A stretch of DNA of 64,000 nt from an uncultured Lachnospiraceae bacterium (GCA_959022495.1 CAUEYX010000004.1:131768-195767), one strand, 5' to 3'; numbered from the stretch's first letter, positions 55,013 through 63,763 are shown. The notes: generated from the sequence alone by a model not told the origin. Program-made: numbers and translations.

Positions 55013-55285
55013 TTATTCTGCGCGTGCCCTGCCTTCGGGGATGCTGTCCGTCGGGGCATAAACGGTCATGGCAGTACCGGTTTCCTGTATGAGAATATTT
55101 TCAGGCATCCGGAAGAACAGCCAGACAACATACAGGTCTTCTGCACACCAGACAGCGTAAGCCACGCCTAAATTCATTTTAAGCAGCACATTTGAAAATG
55201 AGTAAAAACACAGGATATAAAAGATAACACAGCCTGCGGCAGGAAGGAGCTTTGTAAATCCCTTATACGTATATACTGCATAACC
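55013..55285 (-). pseudogene. Small multidrug resistance (SMR) efflux protein remnant
   Basis: Reading the minus strand from about 55285 gives YKGFTKLLPAAGCVIFYILC, then FYSFSNVLLK and MNLGVAYAVW. These match the first helix end, second helix and start of the third helix of EmrE/QacC-type SMR proteins. The N-terminus is missing, and after AVW the sequence departs from the family (CAEDLYVVWLFFRMP) until a stop at 55013. No start codon or ribosome site fits. It is a decayed copy of a proton-coupled drug exporter. Confidence 0.65.
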
Positions 55286-55392
55286 ATCTTCCCACCTTTA
55301 TACTTCCTCAGTAATTCCAAAACAGATTATACAGCCTTAGGAAAATTTACTCAATAAAAAATATGAGATAAGTATAGCAGAACAACATATTG

Positions 55393-55419
55393 TTAGCACT
55401 CGAACGAAAAGAGTGCTAA
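55393..55419 (+). promoter_or_regulatory. CIRCE element (HrcA operator)
   Basis: TTAGCACTC (55393-55401), nine bases, GAGTGCTAA (55411-55419): an exact match to the CIRCE consensus. It lies immediately upstream of the htpG promoter. Confidence 0.95.
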
Positions 55420-55426
55420 TTTTCTA

Positions 55427-55455
55427 TTGACTTTTAAATTCTGCTGTACTAGAAT
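55427..55455 (+). promoter_or_regulatory. htpG promoter
   Basis: TTGACT (55427-55432), 17-bp spacer, TAGAAT (55450-55455), starting 8 bp after the CIRCE element. Confidence 0.75.
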
Positions 55456-55531
55456 GTCTTTTAGGCGAAAGGGCAGTTTTAGTTTTCGAAAGACCGGACT
55501 GCTCTATGAATTATAAAAAGGAGTGTTCAAT

Positions 55532-57625
55532 ATGGCAGTGAAAAAAGGAAACTTATCTATTGACAGCGAGAATATATTTCCGATTATAAAAAAATGGGTA
55601 TATTCGGATCATGATATTTTTGTACGTGAAATGATATCCAATGGATGCGATGCGATCACCAAGCTTAAGAAGCTGGACATGATGGGAGAGTATGAGCTCC
55701 CGGAAGGCTATAAACCGAAGATCGAAGTGATTGTCAACCCGGAAGAAAAGACCATGAAATTTATTGACAATGGTCTTGGAATGACAGCTGACGAAGTGGA
55801 AGAATATATTACGCAGATCGCGTTTTCAGGGGCAGCACAGTTCCTTGAGAAATATAAGGACAAGACGACAGAGGATGATATGATCGGACACTTTGGTCTT
55901 GGCTTCTATTCGGCATTCATGGTGGCGGACGAGGTGCAGATTGATACACTTTCCTATAAAGAGGGGGCCGTGCCGGTACACTGGGCGAGCCAGGGCGGCA
56001 TAGAATACGAAATGCAGGATGGCAGCAGGACAGCTGTAGGTACTGAGATTACCTTGTTCTTAAATGAGGACAGCCTTGCTTTTGCGAATGAATACAGGGC
56101 GAGAGAAGTACTGGAAAAGTACTGCTCCTTTATGCCCGTGGAGATATTCCTGTCAAAGGCGGACGCAGAGCCGGAATATGAGACGATTGACGAGAAAGAT
56201 CTCCTGGATACAGACCAGGTAGTAGAGCATATCGAGGAAGAGCCGGAAAATTCCGGGGATGATAAGGACGGAGAAAAGGCTGAGCCCGAAAAGAAAGTGA
56301 AGATTGTCAAACGTCCGGTTTCTATCAGTGACACTCATCCACTGTGGGGCAAAAATCCGAGTGAGTGCACGAAGGAAGAGTATATTGATTTTTACCGCAA
56401 AGTCTTTATGGACTATAAGGAGCCTTTATTCTGGATTCACCTGAATATGGATTATCCGTTTAATTTAAAGGGAATCCTTTACTTCCCGAAGATTAACACA
56501 GAGTATGAATCCATTGAAGGAACCATAAAACTGTACAATAATCAGGTGTTTATCGCAGACAATATTAAAGAAGTAATCCCAGAATTCCTGATGGTGTTAA
56601 AGGGCGTGATTGACTGTCCGGATCTGCCGCTCAATGTATCCAGAAGCGCTCTTCAGAATGATGGATTTGTGAATAAAGTGGCGGATTATATTTCCAAGAA
56701 AGTGGCGGACAAACTGACGGGAATGTTCAAAACAGACCGTGAGAATTACGAGAAATACTGGGATGATATCAGCCCGTTTATCAAGTTCGGCTGCCTGAAA
56801 GATGAAAAGTTCGGCGAAAAGATGAAGGATTCCATGATTTATAAGAATCTGGAACATAAGTATCTGACACTGGAAGACATCATCAATGAAAGCAGGGGAG
56901 CGGAGGCAGAAAATACCGACGGTGAAGATACAGAGAAAGCGGACAATGCACAGCCAGACACCGGGGAAACCGCCGGCGACAGCGCGGACAGCGGAAATGA
57001 GGAGAAAGAGGAAGAAAAGACCAGCATCTATTATGTGACGGATGAAGTACAGCAGAGCCAGTATATCAATATGTTTAAAGCACAGGGACAGGACGCTGTC
57101 ATTCTGTCGCACAACATTGACTCCGCGTTTGTGACGTATCTGGAGCAGAAACATCAGGACGTTAAGTTCTTACGGATTGACGCCGATGTGCATGAGTCGC
57201 TGAAAGATGAAGTTGCCGAGAATGAGAAAGAATCTTTCCAAAAGACGGCAGACAGCCTCATTGAGATATTCCGTAAAGAACTGGACAATGATAAGCTGGA
57301 TGTAAAAGTGGAAAAACTAAAAGATGACAAAATTGCTTCTATGGCAGTTCTTTCCGAGCAGGACAGACGCATGGCAGAAATGATGAAGATGTACGGCATG
57401 GGTGGAATGGACGCATCTATGTTTGGAAGCCAGGCAGCCCTGGTGCTCAACGCGAATCACCCGCTTGTTAAGTTCCTTGTGGAACATAAACGCAGCAAAA
57501 ATGTGCCGATTATCTGCAGGCAGCTCTACGATCTGGCGATGCTGGCGCATAAACCGCTGAATCCGGAGGAGATGACGGCGTTCGTACAGAGAAGCAATGA
57601 GATTATGATGCTCCTCACGAAATAA
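55532..57625 (+). CDS. htpG: Molecular chaperone HtpG (Hsp90)
   Basis: 697 residues. ATG 55532 follows AAAGGAG; an ATG at 55523 is less likely. The N-terminal GHKL ATPase has REMISNGCDAITKL, DNGLGM and GHFGLGFYS. The middle and C-terminal dimerisation domains follow. Two acidic, low-complexity insertions lie at about 228-255 and 450-490 and are not part of the core fold. It is an ATP-driven chaperone for client maturation under stress. The CIRCE site shows HrcA-type heat-shock control. Confidence 0.97.
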   Translation: MAVKKGNLSIDSENIFPIIKKWVYSDHDIFVREMISNGCDAITKLKKLDMMGEYELPEGYKPKIEVIVNPEEKTMKFIDNGLGMTADEVEEYITQIAFSGAAQFLEKYKDKTTEDDMIGHFGLGFYSAFMVADEVQIDTLSYKEGAVPVHWASQGGIEYEMQDGSRTAVGTEITLFLNEDSLAFANEYRAREVLEKYCSFMPVEIFLSKADAEPEYETIDEKDLLDTDQVVEHIEEEPENSGDDKDGEKAEPEKKVKIVKRPVSISDTHPLWGKNPSECTKEEYIDFYRKVFMDYKEPLFWIHLNMDYPFNLKGILYFPKINTEYESIEGTIKLYNNQVFIADNIKEVIPEFLMVLKGVIDCPDLPLNVSRSALQNDGFVNKVADYISKKVADKLTGMFKTDRENYEKYWDDISPFIKFGCLKDEKFGEKMKDSMIYKNLEHKYLTLEDIINESRGAEAENTDGEDTEKADNAQPDTGETAGDSADSGNEEKEEEKTSIYYVTDEVQQSQYINMFKAQGQDAVILSHNIDSAFVTYLEQKHQDVKFLRIDADVHESLKDEVAENEKESFQKTADSLIEIFRKELDNDKLDVKVEKLKDDKIASMAVLSEQDRRMAEMMKMYGMGGMDASMFGSQAALVLNANHPLVKFLVEHKRSKNVPIICRQLYDLAMLAHKPLNPEEMTAFVQRSNEIMMLLTK

Positions 57626-57880
57626 AATCTGGATTTGGCTCCGGTTCCGCAATCCAGGAAAATCTAATCTGTGTGCATCCAAAGGGAAGCGCCTCCCCTC
57701 AGACAAATGCAGGATTTCGAAAGAAGGGGGGAGGGAACGTAATTGGAGACACCCGGACTGTGCCGGCCGCTGAGCAGGTGCAGTTCCGAGTGTCTCCAAT
57801 TCTATTGCCTTCCGGTTCGAACCTTTCTGCGCGGGGGTGTGGGTAGCTGAGGAGACTTCGGAATGGAACGTAGCCGAAGC
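57626..57880 (+). repeat. Palindromic non-coding repeat element (copy B)
   Basis: It begins directly at the htpG stop with AAATCTGGATTTGG, as copy A begins. A perfect 12-bp stem AATTGGAGACAC (57741-57752)/GTGTCTCCAATT (57790-57801) is at its centre. The block TGCGCGGGGGTGTGGGT...GACTTCGGAATGG (57828-57865) matches the reverse strand of copy A near 49690-49730. GCAGGATTTCGAAAG (57709 on) matches copy A at about 49799 in direct orientation. The copies are thus rearranged relatives. The rest of the interval, to 58045, shows no gene. Confidence 0.7.
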
Positions 57881-58045
57881 CCGCCATACACTTCCTTAGA
57901 TCCAAAATATGAAGACCTGAAATTTCTTTCCCGTCAGTACAATCAGCGTATTTCAACGGTAAGCTATACAAAGTAATCACTCCACCAAAATTCCACTTTA
58001 ATGCCACCCTAACTACATTTTTTCTTACAGTACCCTTTTTTTCAA

Positions 58046-58088
58046 GGGGATTCCGTACGGCAGGTATCCATTCGGAATCTCCTTTTTA
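58046..58088 (+). terminator. Terminator-like hairpin before the broken ABC permease
   Basis: GGGGATTCCG (58046-58055) pairs with CGGAATCTCC (58073-58082; one G-T pair), followed by TTTTTAT. It may end read-through from htpG or attenuate the decayed gene after it. Confidence 0.55.
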
Positions 58089-58122
58089 TATCCGACGGAA
58101 AAATGAAAGAGGAGGTACGCGA

Positions 58123-58990
58123 GTGAATTTATTAATGCTGACCTGTCTTTCCATCCGGTCAGCAACAGAGACAGCAAACGCAAATATCAAGAAAGCCCTG
58201 CTGGGATATTTCACGATCAATGCCAAACAGTTGGCGACAGGAATTACGGAGGATACGGTGGAACAGATTCTTGATATTGGGGGAGTGAGCGGGAGATTTA
58301 CGCTCCGTTCCAATACCTATGCCACTTATCTAAATGCAGAAGGGGAGCTTCTGGAGATCAACACTGAGGGCGCAGCCCAGGTGCCGGAAGGATTTGAAAA
58401 CGCCGGGAAAATTGTGGCGAACTCCAATTCTCAGAATGACAGTTATTTCACAGATGGCGGTTTTGAACTGGTAGAGGGGAAACCTATTACCACCCAGGGC
58501 GGCAGTCAGGTGCTGATCCATGAGAAATTCCCCCCAGAGGAACGGGCTGTCCGTGGGAGATACCATGCTGCTGGGAAATGTGGAAGATGTGGAGCAGACC
58601 ATCCCGGTGACGGTGGCCGGGATTTTCACCAATACAGAGGAGCAGGATTCCATCGGCATGGCCCCGTCCATGTCGATCCGCAGTCGGAAGAGAGAAACTG
58701 GAATTTTACTGGCAGTAGGTATCGCCAAGTCTGCGGTCATTCTTCAGTACACACTGGAAACTATGCTGATCGCCATCGTTGCTTTCCCACTGGCGTATCT
58801 GTCCAGCAGACAGGCGGCGAGGACGCTGGGAACGCTGTTCGGCAAGACTGCAGCCAACGTCATTGTCACGCCGCAGCATTTTATGATGGTAGCGGTTGTA
58901 GGCGCGGCTCTGCTGCTTGCTTCGATAATGGTATCCTGTATCCCAGCAATCCGGCTGAAGCCGAAGCAGATTTTATCGCAAATGGAATAA
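58123..58990 (+). pseudogene. FtsX/MacB-type ABC permease, frameshifted remnant
   Basis: The first part (58123 to about 58540) reads NLLMLTCLSIRSATETANAN and VLIHEKFPPEE; after that the frame turns into an Arg/His-rich nonsense tail. The correct continuation is in another frame from about 58520 (GLSVGDTMLLGN; MSIRSRKRETGILLAVGIAK; three membrane helices; ending RLKPKQILSQME). One frameshift near 58530-58545 therefore breaks the gene. The first transmembrane part and some internal sequence also seem to be missing. A ribosome site (GAGGAGGT) still precedes GTG 58123. It was an exporter or lipoprotein-release-type permease. Confidence 0.8.
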
Positions 58991-59034
58991 AACAGATAGC
59001 TGCATAACAAAAACAAAGAAACGAGGTAATCACT

Positions 59035-59214
59035 ATGAGTATCATGGAATTGAAACAAGTGGGATATTCCTACGACAATAAAAGGAACGTCCTAAGTGGA
59101 GTCAACGCTGAGATGGAGCAGGGGAAACTCTATGCCATTCTCGGCCCGTCCGGATGTGGAAAGACTACCCTGCTTTCCCTGATCGGCGGTCTGGACAGCC
59201 CCGGAAGCGGTTAA
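59035..59214 (+). pseudogene. Truncated ABC transporter ATPase
   Basis: Only 59 codons: MSIMELKQVGYSYDNKRNVL, then Walker A GPSGCGKTTLLSLIGGLDSP and a stop (TAA 59212-59214) where the family continues for about 150 residues. The Q-loop, signature and Walker B are gone, so it cannot function. It is the partner of the broken permease before it. After it, about 80 bp in another frame (ELQTLEKIPGYKNDNRRSV) may be the end of another lost gene; I do not recognise it. Confidence 0.85.
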
Positions 59215-59397
59215 AAAGAGGAGAACTGCAGACGCTGGAGAAGATTCCCGGTTATAAGAATGACAATCGGCGCAGTGTAAGAAAAGGGAGATAGAAGCAT
59301 TATTCCCCCTCTCTTGGATTATAAACCGGTCATTTTCAGAAAAAGGAAAACACATTGATATGGCCGTAACTCTGAAAATCAATGAGTGAGGGAAAAG

Positions 59398-59441
59398 GTG
59401 AAGATATTGTACAAGCGTTTTCAAGCCCGGAATGGTAAAAT
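59398..59441 (+). promoter_or_regulatory. Promoter/operator of the AraC gene, shared with the EamA exporter at 37.8 kb
   Basis: GTGAAGATATT, G, TACAAGC, G, TTTT, spacer, then ATGGTAAAATA; -10 TAAAAT at 59436-59441. It differs from the copy at 37741 by two bases in the first 24 and by one base of spacing. Confidence 0.6.
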
Positions 59442-59465
59442 AGAAGCCAGCAAGGAGGAGATCAT

Positions 59466-60305
59466 ATGAAAAAGGAGACCAGGACCGCAGTTTACGATGA
59501 GGAACTGCGGATTGAAGCCTTCCGTTTCCAGGGAATTGTACAGCCATTTCCAAATCATTTCCACAATTATTATGTGATTGGCTTTGTAGAGAGCGGGGAA
59601 CGGTGTCTTTCCTGCAGAAACAGGGAATATACCATTAGGCGGGGAGATGTTGTGCTGTTTCATCCGGGAGACAGCCATGCCTGTGTACAGAGCGAGGGCG
59701 GTACTTTTGATTATCGGGGACTGAATATAGAGAAGAAAGTGATGCTGGACCTGGCTGAAGACGTTACGGGAAGGAGGGAGCTTCCCGGTTTTTCTGAAAA
59801 TGTAATCCAGGACAGGGAAGCGGCCTGCTGTCTGTATCTGCTTCATGAAATGGTTATGATGGGCTGCGCAGAGTTTGAAAAAGAGGAGAATCTGCTTTTA
59901 TTGATTTCATTGGTGATTCAGCGGTACGGACAGCCATTCGAGGAATGTATCCCGGAATGCAGGGAGGAGGTTGAGAGAGCATGTACATTTATGGAGCAGC
60001 ATTATGCCGGACCTATCCATCTGGATCAGATCTGCGGCTGCTGCGGACTTAGCAAATCCACCCTGCTTCGCGCTTTTACGAAGTCAAAGGGGGTTACGCC
60101 GTACAGCTATCTTCAAAATATTCGGATCGGCGCGGCAAAGAAACTCCTGGAGCAGGGCGTATCGCCTCTGGAAGCTGCGATGCAGACAGGATTTTCTGAC
60201 CAGAGCCATTTTACCAATTATTTTAACCGCTTTATCGGGATTGCTCCCGGGGGATATCGCGAAATTTTTTCAAAGCATGTGAGCTGCGCAGTACCGTACT
60301 TGTAA
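59466..60305 (+). CDS. AraC-family regulator with cupin domain
   Basis: 279 residues. The N-terminal cupin (about 20-100; PFPNHFHNYYVIGFVESGE, GDVVLFHPGDSHAC) probably binds a small ligand; the C-terminal double helix-turn-helix (IHLDQICGCCGLSKSTLLRAFTK and PLEAAMQTGFSDQSHFTNYF) binds DNA. AAGGAGGAG is 7 nt upstream. It has no partner gene beside it, but its promoter region is repeated in front of the EamA exporter at 37844. It may control that exporter and itself. Confidence 0.9.
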   Translation: MKKETRTAVYDEELRIEAFRFQGIVQPFPNHFHNYYVIGFVESGERCLSCRNREYTIRRGDVVLFHPGDSHACVQSEGGTFDYRGLNIEKKVMLDLAEDVTGRRELPGFSENVIQDREAACCLYLLHEMVMMGCAEFEKEENLLLLISLVIQRYGQPFEECIPECREEVERACTFMEQHYAGPIHLDQICGCCGLSKSTLLRAFTKSKGVTPYSYLQNIRIGAAKKLLEQGVSPLEAAMQTGFSDQSHFTNYFNRFIGIAPGGYREIFSKHVSCAVPYL

Positions 60306-60374
60306 AAGTATTGTACATAGGCATAATGAGTGCCAAGAATTTTCTTTACTGGCGCTAATCCATTTGCATTGAGT

Positions 60375-60601
60375 GTCGATAAATTGAAGATTTTAGCTGA
60401 AATTGTCTTCTGGCTCGATATCCCGGCAGGGTGTTTTCTAAAGAACAGATCTATGCGTATGTCTGGGGAAAAGAAATCGAGAACGTGGATCATGCGGTGC
60501 GGTGTGCGATCACCAGTCTGAGGAAAAAGCTGAAGGAACACACAGATAGGGAATATATTCAGACAGTGCGAGGAATTGGATATAAGTTTGTGTTCCCGTA
60601 A
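60375..60601 (+). pseudogene. OmpR-type response regulator, C-terminal remnant 1
   Basis: The winged-helix end is clear from about 60410: LARYPGRVFSKEQIYAYVWG, then HAVRCAITSLRKKLKEHTDR and EYIQTVRGIGYKFVFP, stop 60599-60601. Upstream, KILAEIVFWL is in another frame, so there is a frameshift near 60412. The receiver domain is absent. A similar tail occurs at 63617-63763, on the other side of the Agr-like module. Confidence 0.75.
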
Positions 60602-60887
60602 GCGTAGAGCCTCTGGAATCTCAAATCCAGGAAAGCAGAGGACAAAATTAAGAGTCGCAAGTTCATTCGAACGGTGACCTTATTTCCAAGCAGAATGCGA
60701 TCATTTTCTTGACCATATATCCGCCGGTGATGGTTTGGATCAGCCAGCATATTTTTCGGCAACTGAAGGTACGCATCTTAGCGTTGGTGTCTTCTTGTAT
60801 TGATTGAACAAATAAAGTACAATAAAATGAGCTGTCGGGGAAAGGATAGCAGCGAATCCACTGGGAGAATGAGAGGAGTGTGCAATA
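60602..60887 (+). other. Interval before the Agr-like kinase
   Basis: 286 bp without a gene. A plausible promoter is TTGTAT (60795-60800), 17-bp spacer, TACAAT (60818-60823), 65 bp before the kinase ATG. Nothing else recognised. Confidence 0.45.
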
Positions 60888-62255
60888 ATGGGATTACCTT
60901 TTCGTCTTTTTACCGCCGCATATACCTTTGCCATGATGTCGGTTGCACTGTTCATTTTGACTTGCGGTATATTAGGAAAGAAAATGAAAGGACGCCCGCT
61001 GGCGGTGTTTTGTGTTGTTAGTCAGGCATTGCAGTGGTTAGGGCTCTTATGGCCAAGCCTTTTGTACTTGCTGGGCGCAAAAGATGAGTTCGAGACGGTG
61101 TCAGCTTTTGATATTCTGACTTATACACCAGTGGTCTTGTTTTTGGGCTGGCAGCTGGCACGTACATTTCGGATGCCCTTTCTTCATACTTTCACAGCGG
61201 CAGTGCTTGGCTCCTTTATCGGCAATACAGCCAACAGCGTAATGGCGCTTGTGGTAGAAAGATACAGCCCTTTATTCGACCGGATGTACATCCTTGCCTT
61301 TGTGCTTCTGTATATTCCATATACTCTCACTGTCGGTGTGGCATGGCTTGCATCCTTCATCCTTCGGAGGTCAGAATTTTACCGTTACTTCTCGGTGTTG
61401 TTTCGCAGCCGCACCCGTGCCATACTAACACTTCTGATATGTTATGGCTTGATGTGCATGATGCCTATTTTGCATACCCTTTTTCCAGGTATTGATCCGA
61501 ATGCCGAATATGGAGTCCTCATTTTTTCGTTTATCATTGTTGGGCTTTTCTGTATCCAATTTGTCGCCATGTACACAGCAGGCCAGGATAAGATCAAGGC
61601 GCAGGAGGAAACGATCCTCCAACAGCAGGCGCACATGGCTTTGCTTGAAGAACTGCAGCAGGAAATCCGGGCGTTTCGTCATGACTTCACCAACCTGTTT
61701 TCCTGCCTGACCTTACAGGCACAGGAGGGCGATCTTGCCGGCATCCAAGAGTTTATGAAACAAACCAGCGGTTACTTTGATGAAAAGCTTGGGAACGAGA
61801 TCGCACAGATGGACGGACTTAGCAATATTGAGCTGTATCCTCTGCGCAGCCTGTTGACCACAAAGCTGGCGAAAATGCGTCAGCAGCGCATCAAGGGCGT
61901 ACTGGAGGTTCTTCGTCCAGTGAGCCGTGATCAGGCTATGGATGCTGACGATCTTCTACGGGCAGCAGGTATCCTGTTGGACAACGCTATCGAGGCTGCC
62001 GCAAAGAAGGACGGACTTGTTCGTGTGGTGCTGCTGCAGGAAGAAAAGCAACTGTATCTTGCCGTAGCCAACAACTATGATGCTGCACCAGATATGGCTG
62101 CCATTACCCGCAAAGGCTATACCACCAAGGGCAGCGGCCATGGAACCGGTCTTTCCAGCTACCGACGTATTGTAGCCCGGTGCCGGGGCAGCGCTATGCG
62201 TACTTATCTGAAAGACGGGATGTTCGTGCAGGAACTGCACATCCCCACTATTTGA
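60888..62255 (+). CDS. Agr-like sensor histidine kinase (GHKL type)
   Basis: 455 residues. About six membrane helices fill residues 8-225. A short coiled region leads to the phosphoacceptor H265 in RAFRHDFTNLF (compare the RHD motif of AgrC-like kinases), then a GHKL ATPase with LLDNAIEAA and GHGTGLSSY. It pairs with the LytTR regulator 19 bp downstream. Many such kinases sense secreted peptides, but no precursor peptide gene was seen nearby. GAGAGGAG precedes the ATG. Confidence 0.9.
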   Translation: MGLPFRLFTAAYTFAMMSVALFILTCGILGKKMKGRPLAVFCVVSQALQWLGLLWPSLLYLLGAKDEFETVSAFDILTYTPVVLFLGWQLARTFRMPFLHTFTAAVLGSFIGNTANSVMALVVERYSPLFDRMYILAFVLLYIPYTLTVGVAWLASFILRRSEFYRYFSVLFRSRTRAILTLLICYGLMCMMPILHTLFPGIDPNAEYGVLIFSFIIVGLFCIQFVAMYTAGQDKIKAQEETILQQQAHMALLEELQQEIRAFRHDFTNLFSCLTLQAQEGDLAGIQEFMKQTSGYFDEKLGNEIAQMDGLSNIELYPLRSLLTTKLAKMRQQRIKGVLEVLRPVSRDQAMDADDLLRAAGILLDNAIEAAAKKDGLVRVVLLQEEKQLYLAVANNYDAAPDMAAITRKGYTTKGSGHGTGLSSYRRIVARCRGSAMRTYLKDGMFVQELHIPTI

Positions 62256-62274
62256 TGCAAAGGAGGGAATGCCG

Positions 62275-63012
62275 ATGATTCCCGTTTATATCTGTGACGA
62301 TGAAGCACACATCCTCCAAAGGCTGGAACAGATTGTGGCAGGACAGATTATGATCCTGGACAGTGATATGGGGCCTGTGCGGACTGTGGAGGAGCCGGAT
62401 GAGCTGTTGCTGCTGCAAAAGGAGGATTTGGTTCCCGCGGTCTACTTTTTGGATATTGACTTTCCCGGCAAGATCAGCGGCCTGGAGTTGGCCCAGAAAT
62501 TGAGGCAGTATGACCCGCGAGGCTTCATCGTATTCATTACCGCCCACAATGATTTGGCTTTTGAGACCTTTCGCCTGCGGCTGGAGGCGTTGGACTATAT
62601 CGTAAAGGGAGATACCGCTTCCATGGCCACACGGGTTCAAAGCTGTCTGGAGAGCATTCGGGAACGGATGATCTCCCAGCGCCCCGGGCAGGGCAGTTAC
62701 TGTACAGTCAAGATTTTGGACACTGTGCGCCATATCCCCACTGACAGTATCCTCTATCTGGAGGCGGTGGGATACCGTCATACCCTGCGTCTGCATCTGG
62801 ATGAGGAACTGTTGGAATTCAACAGCAGCCTGGACCACTTTGCCGCCCAGTTGGGCGAGGGCTTCTGGCGCTGTCACCGAGGCTTTCTGGTGAACCGAAA
62901 TCGTATCCGTTCCGTGCATCTAAAGGAGCAGCTGGTAGAGCTGGACAACGGTGAGACCTGCCTGCTTTCCCGCAAGGCAAAAAGCGAATACCGCGCGCAG
63001 ACATTTATGTAG
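62275..63012 (+). CDS. LytTR-type response regulator
   Basis: 245 residues. ATG 62275 is 8 nt after AGGAGGG; an ATG at 62269 is too close. The receiver domain has D8/D9 and phospho-Asp 60 (FLDIDFPG). The LytTR DNA-binding domain (about 140-240) has ILYLEAVGYRHTLRL and FWRCHRGFLVNRNRI. Two 9-bp direct repeats at 63030-63059, just downstream, have the spacing usual for LytTR sites, so its target is probably the next gene. Confidence 0.92.
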   Translation: MIPVYICDDEAHILQRLEQIVAGQIMILDSDMGPVRTVEEPDELLLLQKEDLVPAVYFLDIDFPGKISGLELAQKLRQYDPRGFIVFITAHNDLAFETFRLRLEALDYIVKGDTASMATRVQSCLESIRERMISQRPGQGSYCTVKILDTVRHIPTDSILYLEAVGYRHTLRLHLDEELLEFNSSLDHFAAQLGEGFWRCHRGFLVNRNRIRSVHLKEQLVELDNGETCLLSRKAKSEYRAQTFM

Positions 63013-63029
63013 CCAATCGCTGCTTTACC

Positions 63030-63059
63030 ATTGGCGAAGCACTTTGAACGATTGGCGAA
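63030..63059 (+). promoter_or_regulatory. LytTR-type direct-repeat operator
   Basis: ATTGGCGAA at 63030-63038 and again at 63051-63059: identical 9-bp repeats with a 12-bp gap (21-bp period). A possible -10 TATACT lies at 63089-63094, giving an activator-type layout for the gene at 63129. Confidence 0.7.
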
Positions 63060-63128
63060 AGATTTGGTTGTCAGTACATTTTCTCTGCTATACTCAAGCC
63101 ATCAAAAAACAAAAGGAGGGCTTTGAAA

Positions 63129-63611
63129 ATGCCTGCTGAAAAATTTGTCCATGATTTTGTGAAAGAAGCTGGATATACTCCTATTCCTGACCGCGCTATC
63201 ATCGTGGCATATGCTCCTGCCGATACGAGCGAGAAAATTGCACGTTTTTTCTCCAATGAGTTTTTCGCGCTGCAAATGTGCGAAAATTCCCTTGTGCTTC
63301 TGCCGTTTGGGCGGATGTCCATGGTGCTGAAAAAGGATGTGGTGCTGGAGATCCCCTACGACCGCATCCGAAAAGTGGACGTGCGGGAAGATATGCTCAA
63401 TTACCGCATAGAACTGGATACCGATGATGGCCTTATCGCACTTTCTGCCCAGCAAAAGGATTTCAATGGTCTGCGCCACTCCGGCACACTGTCTGTGGGC
63501 ATGAGCGGCTGCGGCTCGGGCGTCACCGGTGAGGGAATTACCAAGAAAGACAACTGGCATCGTGCGAATCTGGATGCAACGCTGGAAGCTTTGAAGGCTT
63601 TGGGATGCTGA
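63129..63611 (+). CDS. PH-like domain protein, probable target of the Agr-like system
   Basis: 160 residues. ATG 63129 follows AGGAGGG by 8 nt. It has no signal peptide or membrane helix. The middle (about 45-110; NSLVLLPFGRMSMVLKKDVVL and IPYDRIRKVDVREDMLNYRIEL) has the strand pattern of bacterial PH-like domains. The C-terminal part has a Gly/Ser-rich segment (SVGMSGCGSGVTGEG). Function is unknown. A LytTR-type operator directly upstream ties it to the two-component pair. Confidence 0.7.
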   Translation: MPAEKFVHDFVKEAGYTPIPDRAIIVAYAPADTSEKIARFFSNEFFALQMCENSLVLLPFGRMSMVLKKDVVLEIPYDRIRKVDVREDMLNYRIELDTDDGLIALSAQQKDFNGLRHSGTLSVGMSGCGSGVTGEGITKKDNWHRANLDATLEALKALGC

Positions 63612-63616
63612 ACTGA

Positions 63617-63763
63617 AAAGGGGAAAAGGAAAGTGGGAAACCAGACAATGCAACGAGGTGTGTTATCCCCGGTCTGAGAAAAAAGCTGAAGCAATATACA
63701 GATAAAGAATATATTCAGACCGTATGGGGAATTGGATATAAGTTTGTAATCCCGGAGGCGTGA
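63617..63763 (+). pseudogene. OmpR-type response regulator, C-terminal remnant 2
   Basis: The frame from about 63617 reads KPDNATRCVIPGLRKKLKQY, then TDKEYIQTVWGIGYKFVIPE, stop 63761-63763. It is the last part of a winged-helix output domain, with no receiver and no start. The sequence is clearly related to remnant 1 at 60375-60601. The 3-kb Agr-like module lies exactly between the two remnants. Confidence 0.75.

Larger units (their letters stand above)
54955..55531 (+). other. Interval between the GNAT gene and htpG
   Basis: 577 bp without an intact gene. It holds an SMR efflux remnant on the minus strand (55013-55285), a CIRCE element (55393-55419) and the htpG promoter (55427-55455). Nothing else was recognised. 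Confidence 0.7.

Noticed and set aside
57699..58007. Minus-strand 102-codon frame as a transposase remnant
   Set aside because: No DDE or other transposase motif; half of it lies in the palindromic repeat.
59215..59300. Short frame ELQTLEKIPGYKNDNRRSV as a gene
   Set aside because: No start or ribosome site; possibly the end of a lost gene, but I could not match it to a family.
60888..63012. Full agr quorum-sensing locus
   Set aside because: Kinase and LytTR regulator are present, but no AgrB-type processing protein or small AgrD-like peptide was found around them.
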